From positions 1 to 5,757 of the forward strand of contig JAJYAX010000116.1 of the NCBI GenBank assembly GCA_021779275.1: a DNA stretch of 5,757 bases. Reading direction: 5' to 3'. The stretch is from Deltaproteobacteria bacterium (GTDB taxonomy: Bacteria; Desulfobacterota; Desulfobulbia; Desulfobulbales; Desulfocapsaceae). The notes beneath the pieces were generated by a model. It did no database searches, was not told where the DNA came from, and was given only the letters and a program-made list of their open reading frames with translations. A program made the translations under genes and the position numbers. This document shows positions 1 to 4,896 of the stretch, in pieces (position 1 is the first letter of the stretch; each line of letters starts with the position of its first letter).

Positions 1-454
1 TGCTGATCCGCAGGGGCGTCGGATTGCTGATCGTGTCGCAGAGCGGGCATCTCCTTAGAAGATCTTGATAAAACTCTTCTTTTTCACCAGCAGTGAGTTC
101 CGGAGCAAACGCCACCTGCACCGATATCTGACCAAAACCCGCCCTGTTCCGGCTGTCCAGCCCAAAGGCCCTGGACGGGTCAATGTCGCTGGAAACCGTT
201 ATCGTCAGGTTTTCCAGGGAGATATGCTTTTCCTGGGCAATGATCCTGGCGATATTCATTACACATCCTCCCAGCCCAATGACCAGACATTCCGGCGGAG
301 TGGGGCCGGCATTGTCGCCTCCCCATTCTTTTCTGGCATCCATGCAGATTTTATGGCCGCGTGCCGTGGCGATTATCTGGCGATTGGCGCCTGCGGCAAG
401 CGTTGCCGCAATGAGAATCCGCTCCATTCCGTTCGCTGCTTTCGATGTCTCCAT
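1..454 (-). CDS. OsmC/Ohr-family protein, C-terminus cut by window edge
   Basis: The reverse strand reads open from an ATG at 454 to the window edge, giving 151 residues; only a short C-terminal tail should be missing. The fold is recognised from two conserved regions. One is the helix after PTPPECLVIG, carrying Cys64 (LGGCVMNIA). The other is a C-terminal CPLCDTISNPTPL segment with Cys136 and Cys139. In the family a Cys pair at these positions reduces organic or other hydroperoxides in the cytoplasm; some related members have unknown roles. The ATG at 454 is chosen because AAGGGG (461-466 on the plus strand) sits six bases upstream; a second in-frame ATG at 427 has no comparable site. The gene is divergent from a LysR-type regulator, which probably controls it. 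There is no signal peptide. The family call is firm; substrate and exact subfamily are not known. Confidence 0.88.
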   Translation of the reverse strand, partial: METSKAANGMERILIAATLAAGANRQIIATARGHKICMDARKEWGGDNAGPTPPECLVIGLGGCVMNIARIIAQEKHISLENLTITVSSDIDPSRAFGLDSRNRAGFGQISVQVAFAPELTAGEKEEFYQDLLRRCPLCDTISNPTPLRIS

Positions 455-503
455 ACCTTTCCCCTTGTTTTTCTGGTGAGATTATTTTTTAGATTAGGGT
501 TTC

Positions 504-524
504 TATCAGGAAAATATTCTGATA
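504..524. promoter_or_regulatory. Candidate operator: TATCAG-N9-CTGATA inverted repeat
   Basis: Two perfect 6-bp arms (504-509 and 519-524) flank an AT-rich 9-bp spacer in the gap between the divergent OsmC and LysR genes. Size, symmetry and position fit a LysR-type binding site, although the canonical T-N11-A is not centred on this dyad. The repeat overlaps the predicted transcription start of the OsmC gene. That would suit repression, or an autoregulatory site for the regulator gene. Assignment to the neighbouring regulator is inference. Confidence 0.45.
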
Positions 525-530
525 AATAAC

Positions 531-559
531 GATGTAGAGAAAATTTACCTGACTGTCAA
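531..559 (-). promoter_or_regulatory. Candidate sigma70 promoter for the OsmC-family gene
   Basis: On the minus strand a perfect TTGACA (plus-strand 554-559) is followed after exactly 17 bases by TACATC (531-536), a weak -10 matching three of six consensus bases. Transcription would start near 524, giving a leader of about 70 bases before the ATG at 454. A strong -35 with a poor -10 suggests dependence on a regulator, but this is a motif match only. Confidence 0.35.
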
Positions 560-601
560 ATGAATTGTTTTTATATGCTTATCGTAAAATTCGATTAAAA
601 G

Positions 602-608
602 AAGGAGG
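602..608 (+). promoter_or_regulatory. Ribosome binding site fixing the LysR start
   Basis: AAGGAGG lies four bases before the ATG at 613. It decides against the in-frame ATG at 565, which would add 16 residues in front of the winged-helix domain and has no comparable site upstream. Confidence 0.85.
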
Positions 609-612
609 CATC

Positions 613-1503
613 ATGGACCTGCAGCACTTGCAGACCTTCCGGACGGTCGCCACGCTGATGAATTTCAATCAGGCGGCAAGGGTTCTGAACGCCTCGCAGT
701 CAACCGTTTCGGCCCGAATCAAGAGCCTGGAAAATGAAATCGGGGTACTGCTGTTCAAGAGGATAGGAAAAATAATCCAACTGACCGAGGCCGGGGCGAA
801 GATGCTCGTCTATGCCGACAAACTCCTGGCCATTGAGGAGGAGGCCTTGGCCGAGGTGGCCGGCAGAAACACGACCTCCGGTCTGCTCACCATCCGGATG
901 CCGCAGACTGTGGCCACCTATTATCTGCCCCGCGTTCTCTATGACTATCAACCCCGCTTTCCGGGGATGCGGCTGGATATCACCAGCTGCGCCCTGCATT
1001 CCCTGGAGCATGAACTGCGAATCGGCACTGTCGATCTGGCGTTTTTATTTGCCGGCTCCATTGCTGCCAAAAATCTCGTCTCCGAGGTGTTGCGCATCGA
1101 GCCGCTGGTTGTCGTCTCGCACCCCAATCACCCGTTGGCGGCCATGAAGTCCGTTGATTTCACGGACCTCGAAGGCCAGGTGCTTCTTCTCCCGAAAAGC
1201 GATTGCGGCTACCGGATGGAATTTGAACAGACCTTGGCCGCCAAGCGGGTGAAACCGGCCACCGTGATTGAGATGAACAGTATCGAGGCCATCAAGCAGA
1301 CGATGCAAACTGGGCTGGGGGTCACTCTTATTCCGGAAATCGCAGTCCGGCACGAGGTGGAAAAAGGAACGCTGGCCAGGGCGCGCTGGGTTGATGACCT
1401 GGAAACAGGGGTCCTGATGATCCGGTACAAGAATAAATGGTGTCATCCTGCCGTGGAGGCCTTTATGGATACGGCGAGGCGTCTGACAGGGGATGGCGTT
1501 TGA
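613..1503 (+). CDS. LysR-type transcriptional regulator
   Basis: A 296-residue protein, the normal length for a LysR-type regulator. Residues 1-60 form the winged helix-turn-helix: LQTFRTVATLMNFNQAARVL, then SQSTVSARIKSLE as the recognition helix, then LGVLLFKR-like wording (here IGVLLFKR) and a TEAG turn. A linker helix follows to about residue 88. An effector-binding domain of the periplasmic-binding-protein fold starts at SGLLTIRMP and runs to the end, with the usual PNHPLA and GLGVTLIPE segments. Such proteins bind DNA as tetramers and respond to a small molecule. The effector cannot be read from the sequence. Position, divergent from an OsmC-family gene across a palindrome-containing gap, makes that gene and its own promoter the likely targets. 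Cys198 sits in the DCGYR motif found in many LysR proteins, so it is not evidence of redox sensing. The family call is certain. Confidence 0.96.
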   Translation: MDLQHLQTFRTVATLMNFNQAARVLNASQSTVSARIKSLENEIGVLLFKRIGKIIQLTEAGAKMLVYADKLLAIEEEALAEVAGRNTTSGLLTIRMPQTVATYYLPRVLYDYQPRFPGMRLDITSCALHSLEHELRIGTVDLAFLFAGSIAAKNLVSEVLRIEPLVVVSHPNHPLAAMKSVDFTDLEGQVLLLPKSDCGYRMEFEQTLAAKRVKPATVIEMNSIEAIKQTMQTGLGVTLIPEIAVRHEVEKGTLARARWVDDLETGVLMIRYKNKWCHPAVEAFMDTARRLTGDGV

Positions 1504-1518
1504 CGGGAACGAAGAGGT

Positions 1519-2529
1519 TTACCTGCGATAGGTGATGGTATAGGAAAATGTTGCGGGATCATAAAAATCCAGGACCTTGGCGCCGATTTCGGCATAGGGA
1601 TACCCGAAGGTATTGAGAGGCGGGCCGTTCTGGGCCGGATTCAGCATCAGATCACGTCCCGAGGCCAGCTTGACCCGGTACTGGTCCCAGCCGCCCCAGA
1701 AATAGGTGCGGTATTCCTTGGTCTTGGCGTCATCGAGCGTAAGATTTTGGGTCAGCATCATTTTCCGCACGTCGGCGGGATCCACCGGCACCCAGTCGTA
1801 TCCCGGCAGATAGAATTCAGCCCAGCAATGCTGCCAGCCGGTAATATTGACCACCGGCTCTTTGCCGAGACGGATACCGAAGATCTCGCGGGCAGGGATA
1901 CCCGCGGCCCGGCACAAGGCCACAAAGACCGAGTGAATATCCGTGCATTTGCCGCCGGGCGTCCGGAGCAGGCGGTCGACATCCCCCAGGCCGCAGCCGA
2001 CGGTGTCCGGATCGCGGTGCATATTGTCGCAGGTCCAGTCATAAATGGCCTTGGCCTTGGCCAGGACCGTGGTCTTGCCCGCGGTGATTGTATCGGCCAG
2101 TTTTTTCACCTCGCCGTCTATGGGGCCAAGGCTGGTGGCCTGCAGATAGAGGGCAAAGTCGGCCGGGTTCCAGGCCCCTTCTGTGGCGGGAAAATCTCGA
2201 CGAATGACCTCCTGACGCTCAACATGAAAAGAAAACTGGGCCTTGCGGCTTGCGGCGCCTTTATTCCAGCGCATATACAACATCGGTGTGCTGTATTTCC
2301 GGTCCGAGTATACGGCTGATTCGGCAAAATCTCCAGTCACCTGAATATTGGTGACCAGCTGATCCCGGTCCGAGAGCGGATAGGGGATCCAGAGCCGGGT
2401 GTCCTCGTTGTTTACCTGCCGGGAGAGGTCAAATTCCATGGTGACGGTGCCCGACTGAGAGGCGGCCAGGACCAGACCCGGCATCAGAACGACCAGGCCT
2501 GTGAGGACGATTCGGATAATATGTTTCAC
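1519..2529 (-). CDS. Exported transglutaminase-like (Cys protease fold) protein
   Basis: 336 residues from a GTG at 2529. Residues 1-23 are a signal peptide: a basic MKHIIR start, a hydrophobic stretch (IVLTGLVVLMPGLVLAA) and probable cleavage near LAA/SQSG, so the protein should be periplasmic. No lipobox is seen. Residues 25-110 look like a beta-rich N-terminal domain of the kind that precedes many bacterial transglutaminase-like domains. The core has an intact triad: Cys195 in GGKCTDIH, His234 in GWQHCWAEF and Asp250 in WVPVDPAD. Family members cleave or transfer at amide bonds in proteins or peptides, and many are hydrolases, not cross-linkers. The substrate is unknown. The gene is convergent with the LysR regulator, 15 bp apart with no hairpin terminator seen, and divergent from the dehydrogenase operon. 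It appears monocistronic within the window. The family is secure; the function is open. Confidence 0.92.
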   Translation of the reverse strand: MKHIIRIVLTGLVVLMPGLVLAASQSGTVTMEFDLSRQVNNEDTRLWIPYPLSDRDQLVTNIQVTGDFAESAVYSDRKYSTPMLYMRWNKGAASRKAQFSFHVERQEVIRRDFPATEGAWNPADFALYLQATSLGPIDGEVKKLADTITAGKTTVLAKAKAIYDWTCDNMHRDPDTVGCGLGDVDRLLRTPGGKCTDIHSVFVALCRAAGIPAREIFGIRLGKEPVVNITGWQHCWAEFYLPGYDWVPVDPADVRKMMLTQNLTLDDAKTKEYRTYFWGGWDQYRVKLASGRDLMLNPAQNGPPLNTFGYPYAEIGAKVLDFYDPATFSYTITYRR

Positions 2530-2535
2530 TTCTGT

Positions 2536-2541
2536 CTCCTT
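2536..2541 (-). promoter_or_regulatory. Ribosome binding site fixing a GTG start
   Basis: AAGGAG on the minus strand lies six bases before the GTG at 2529. The GTG is followed directly by a clean signal peptide. The longer in-frame reading from an ATG at 2631 would add 34 residues of AT-rich, non-conserved sequence ahead of the signal peptide and would hide it from export prediction. Confidence 0.85.
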
Positions 2542-2574
2542 GGTTGAATGGAAGCATAGCTGAAAATAATTCTC

Positions 2575-2603
2575 AAAATAAACAGTTTGCTGATGTAATT
2601 CAA
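2575..2603 (-). promoter_or_regulatory. Candidate proximal promoter for the transglutaminase-like gene
   Basis: On the minus strand TTGAAT (plus-strand 2598-2603) is followed after 17 bases by TATTTT (2575-2580). The start would be near 2568, about 40 bases before the GTG. This is a motif match only, in AT-rich DNA where chance matches are common. Confidence 0.28.
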
Positions 2604-2616
2604 GCACGTAATATTG

Positions 2617-2631
2617 ATGTATAGTATACAT
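2617..2631. promoter_or_regulatory. Candidate operator: 15-bp perfect palindrome ATGTATA-G-TATACAT
   Basis: Seven-base arms match perfectly around a central G. The core resembles the TGTATAC-type half sites reported for some GntR-family regulators, but no such regulator lies in the window. The palindrome covers the -10 element of the distal minus-strand promoter, a position suited to repression of the transglutaminase-like gene. It could instead serve the dehydrogenase operon 165 bp away. Confidence 0.45.
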
Positions 2632-2653
2632 TTAATAGGAAATACCTATTCAA
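2625..2653 (-). promoter_or_regulatory. Candidate distal promoter for the transglutaminase-like gene
   Basis: On the minus strand TTGAAT (plus-strand 2648-2653) is followed after 17 bases by TGTATA (2625-2630), with TATACT as an alternative -10 two bases further on. The start would be near 2618, giving a leader of about 90 bases. Both elements overlap the two palindromes of this gap, which raises the chance that promoter and palindromes are a functional unit. Confidence 0.38.
2634..2650. promoter_or_regulatory. Candidate operator: AATAGG-N5-CCTATT inverted repeat
   Basis: Perfect 6-bp arms (2634-2639 and 2645-2650) flank a 5-bp spacer. The repeat begins three bases after the end of the 15-bp palindrome. 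It fills the spacer and touches the -35 of the distal minus-strand promoter. Its sequence differs from the first palindrome, so two different regulators are possible. Confidence 0.4.
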
Positions 2654-2706
2654 GCCATGTGCCGCTGGAAAATTTACCGGCCTTTCCTCGTTTTCCCGCC
2701 GGAAAG

Positions 2707-2734
2707 TTGAAAAATGTCGTATCATGAATAGTAT
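2707..2734 (+). promoter_or_regulatory. Candidate sigma70 promoter of the dehydrogenase operon
   Basis: TTGAAA (2707-2712) and TAGTAT (2729-2734) are separated by 16 bases. The start would lie near 2741, leaving a leader of about 55 bases before the E1 alpha ATG. A small imperfect palindrome, AGGATATTCCT (2741-2751), sits at the predicted start. The remaining part of this 267-bp gap shows only a weak CCGGC/GCCGG stem (2677-2702). Confidence 0.38.
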
Positions 2735-2782
2735 TGTAGAAGGATATTCCTGTGGTTTCCTTATCAGCCGGAATTTTTAAAG

Positions 2783-2789
2783 AAAGGAG
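2783..2789 (+). promoter_or_regulatory. Ribosome binding site fixing the E1 alpha start
   Basis: AAAGGAG lies seven bases before the ATG at 2797. It decides against the in-frame GTG/ATG codons upstream (such as 2752), which would add 15 non-conserved residues. Confidence 0.85.
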
Positions 2790-2796
2790 CCGACAT

Positions 2797-3900
2797 ATGC
2801 CACGAACACCAATTACGATTTCCGAAAACATTGAATACCTCTCCATCCTGGATGAAGAAGGGCGGCTGGACGCGGAGCTTGAGCCGGATATCTCCGGTGA
2901 AATGCTGCTGCGGCTGTATCGGGCCATGCTGCTGGGGCGCAGATTCGACGAACGTCTGCTCGACCTGCAGCGGCAGGGCCGCATCGGGACCTTCCCGCCC
3001 ATCAAGGGCCAGGAGGCCTCCCAGCTCGGCGCCGTCGCCCACCTGCGGCCGGGCGACTGGCTGGTTCCATCTTTCCGGGAGACTGCGGCCGAGGTCTGGC
3101 GCGGCAGGTCGCTTTCGAGTGTCATCATCGGCAATAACGGCTTCAGCGAAGGGGCGGTTATCCCACTTGATCATAATGATCTGCCGGTCTCTGTGCCGGT
3201 GGGCTCCCAGGTCCTCCATGCGGTCGGCCTTGGCTGGGCCGCGCGATACCGCCGGAAGGACGATATCGCAATGACATTCTTTGGCGACGGGGCCACCTCG
3301 GAGGGCGATTTTCATGAAGGGATGAATTTCGCGGGCGTCTTTCAGGCGCCGGTGGTCTTTGTCTGTCAGAATAACCAGTGGGCCATCTCCACCTCTTTTG
3401 CCGGACAGACCCATTCGGCGACCATCGCCCAGAAGGCCGTCGCCTACGGGATGCCGGGAATTCGCGTCGACGGCAATGATATCCTGGCCGTCTATGCCGC
3501 GGCCGGGGAGGCCGTGGACAGGGCGCGGGCCGGCGGCGGGCCGACGCTGATCGAGTGTCTGACCTACCGGGTGATGATGCATACCACCGCCGATGATCCG
3601 AAAAGATACCGCACCGATGCCGAGGTGGAGATCTGGCGGCAGCGGGATCCGCTGCCCAGATTCGGGAAGTACCTGCTGGACAAGGGTGTTGCCTCCGGCG
3701 AGGAGCAGAATGATCTGGAGGCGGAGGTCCTGCAGGAGATCCAGGACGCCGTCGACCATGCCGAGAAGCAGATGCGGACCATGGGGAATCCGCTGGATAT
3801 GTTCAATCACGTCTATGCCGAACTGCCGCCGCACCTGGCCGCTCAGAGGGAGGAGCTGGCCCGGGAACTGGCCGAAGCGGGGAAGGAGGTGCAGTCATGA
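2797..3900 (+). CDS. pdhA: 2-oxoacid (probably pyruvate) dehydrogenase E1 component, alpha subunit
   Basis: A 367-residue thiamine-diphosphate enzyme subunit. With E1 beta it decarboxylates a 2-oxoacid and reductively acylates the lipoyl group of E2 in the cytoplasm. The cofactor motif is clear: GDGATSEGD at 163-171 and the closing QNNQWAIS at 191-198, binding Mg2+ and the diphosphate. GQEASQLG (71-78) and PSFRE (91-95) are the usual early family signatures. The conserved active-site loop is seen as MHTTADDPKRYR (261-272), with His262 where the family has its loop histidine; the common RYGPH wording is RVMMH here. From memory the sequence fits the Bacillus-type pyruvate dehydrogenase alpha subunit best; branched-chain 2-oxoacid or acetoin dehydrogenase are less likely alternatives. 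It is the first gene of the operon and overlaps E1 beta by four bases (ATGA), implying translational coupling. The complex type is certain; the pyruvate substrate is probable. Confidence 0.93.
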   Translation: MPRTPITISENIEYLSILDEEGRLDAELEPDISGEMLLRLYRAMLLGRRFDERLLDLQRQGRIGTFPPIKGQEASQLGAVAHLRPGDWLVPSFRETAAEVWRGRSLSSVIIGNNGFSEGAVIPLDHNDLPVSVPVGSQVLHAVGLGWAARYRRKDDIAMTFFGDGATSEGDFHEGMNFAGVFQAPVVFVCQNNQWAISTSFAGQTHSATIAQKAVAYGMPGIRVDGNDILAVYAAAGEAVDRARAGGGPTLIECLTYRVMMHTTADDPKRYRTDAEVEIWRQRDPLPRFGKYLLDKGVASGEEQNDLEAEVLQEIQDAVDHAEKQMRTMGNPLDMFNHVYAELPPHLAAQREELARELAEAGKEVQS

Positions 3901-4877
3901 CCAAAATGACCATGGTCCAGGCCCTGAACCTGGCCCTCCGGCAGGAGATGGCCAAGGATGACGGCGTGATCGTTTTAGGAGAGGATGTCGGCCGAGACGG
4001 CGGTGTCTTCCGGGTAACCGACGGTCTTATCGATCAATTCGGCGAGCAGCGGGTGGTGGACACCCCGCTTGCCGAGTCCGCCATCGTCGGCATGTCCATC
4101 GGCATGGCGGCCTACGGCCTGAAGCCGGTCTGCGAGATCCAGTTTTCCGGCTTCAGCTATCAGAATTTTCATCAGATCGAGAATCATGCCGCCCGTCTGC
4201 GCTGGCGTTCCCAGGGCAGATACCCGATGTCCCTGGTGCTGCGGGCCCCCTACGGCGGCGGGGTGCGAGCGCTGGAGCATCACTCCGAGAGCCGGGAGGC
4301 CTACTGGGCCCATACCCCGGGCCTGAAGATGGTTATCCCGTCCGGTCCGCGCAACGCCCGGGCCCTGCTGGTCAGTGCGATCCGTGACCCGGATCCGGTG
4401 ATCTTCTATGAGGCCAAGGCCCTGTACCGGGCCTTCCGGGAAGAGGTCCCCGACGAGGAGGAGACCCTGCCTCTCGGCCGGCCCCAGCTGGTGCGGGAGG
4501 GCAAGGATGTGACCATGATCTCCTACGGGGCGATGATGCGGCCGGTCATGGAGGCTGCGGAGGTGCTGCGGGAGAGGCAGGGCGTCGAGGCGGAGGTCAT
4601 CGATCTTCTGACCATCTCACCGCTGGACGAAGAGATTCTCGTCCGGTCGGTGAAGAAGACCGGGCGGGCGGTAGTGGTGCATGAGGCGCCGCGCAGCTTC
4701 GGTCCCGGGGCCGAGATCGTCTCCCGGCTGATGGAAAAGGCCTTCTTCTTCCTGCAGGCGCCCATCGAACGGGTAACGGGGTTTGATATCGTCATTCCGC
4801 CATTCGCCCGGGAAAAGAGCTATATCCCCGGCCTGGAGCGTATAGTCGCTGCAGCCGGAAGAACCTTGAACTATTAA
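3897..4877 (+). CDS. pdhB: 2-oxoacid (probably pyruvate) dehydrogenase E1 component, beta subunit
   Basis: 326 residues, the normal length for E1 beta. It completes the alpha2-beta2 active site and supplies the catalytic glutamate and the pyrimidine-side pocket. Visible landmarks are GEDVGRDGGVFR (28-39, including Glu29), DTPLAES (55-61, with Glu60 at the cofactor-activating position), GGGVRALEHHSES (120-132, with the conserved His129) and EIQFSGFSYQ (80-89). The C-terminal half (from about 200) is the transketolase C-terminal domain, with EGKDVTMISYG, DLLTISPLD and VVVHEAPRSFGPGAEI, which helps dimerisation and E2 binding. AAGGAGGT (3883-3890) lies six bases before the ATG, inside the end of the alpha gene. 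All key residues are present, so the enzyme should be active. Resemblance to Bacillus-type PdhB is strong throughout by eye. Confidence 0.95.
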   Translation: MTKMTMVQALNLALRQEMAKDDGVIVLGEDVGRDGGVFRVTDGLIDQFGEQRVVDTPLAESAIVGMSIGMAAYGLKPVCEIQFSGFSYQNFHQIENHAARLRWRSQGRYPMSLVLRAPYGGGVRALEHHSESREAYWAHTPGLKMVIPSGPRNARALLVSAIRDPDPVIFYEAKALYRAFREEVPDEEETLPLGRPQLVREGKDVTMISYGAMMRPVMEAAEVLRERQGVEAEVIDLLTISPLDEEILVRSVKKTGRAVVVHEAPRSFGPGAEIVSRLMEKAFFFLQAPIERVTGFDIVIPPFAREKSYIPGLERIVAAAGRTLNY

Positions 4878-4885
4878 CAGAAAAC

Positions 4886-4893
4886 AAGGAGGT
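4886..4893 (+). promoter_or_regulatory. Ribosome binding site of the E2 gene
   Basis: AAGGAGGT, close to full anti-Shine-Dalgarno complementarity, sits in the 19-bp gap after the E1 beta stop and three bases before the ATG at 4897. The short gap and lack of any hairpin support co-transcription with E1. Confidence 0.8.
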
Positions 4894-4896
4894 AGG

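Noticed and set aside
65..529. Plus-strand open frame of 154 codons
   Set aside because: It lies antisense to the OsmC-family gene, whose reverse-strand translation shows clear family motifs; the plus-strand product has no recognisable features.
1204..1212. OxyR-like redox cysteine (Cys198) in the LysR regulator
   Set aside because: The CGYR motif is widespread in LysR proteins that are not redox sensors, and the second cysteine OxyR needs nearby is missing. It is kept only as a side note in the pair finding.
1490..1530. Bidirectional terminator between the convergent regulator and transglutaminase-like genes
   Set aside because: Only a weak AGGT-TT-ACCT repeat is present, with no GC-rich stem or T run; the two genes end 15 bp apart.
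1747..2319. Plus-strand open frame of 190 codons opposite the transglutaminase-like gene
   Set aside because: It is a shadow of the minus-strand gene, which has a signal peptide, catalytic triad and well-placed ribosome binding site.
2530..2631. N-terminal extension of the transglutaminase-like protein from the ATG at 2631
   Set aside because: The extension is AT-rich and non-conserved in character. It precedes a complete signal peptide, and the internal GTG has the AAGGAG site at ideal spacing.
2677..2702. CCGGC/GCCGG stem as a terminator or riboswitch in the E1 alpha upstream gap
   Set aside because: The stem is only 5 bp (8 with a bulge) with a 16-base loop and no U tract. It also lies upstream of the most likely operon promoter, so it would not be in the leader.
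2764..3834. Long minus-strand open frame of 356 codons opposite E1 alpha
   Set aside because: Long antisense frames are expected in GC-rich coding DNA. The plus-strand product is an unmistakable E1 alpha with a ribosome binding site, and the antisense product has no family features.
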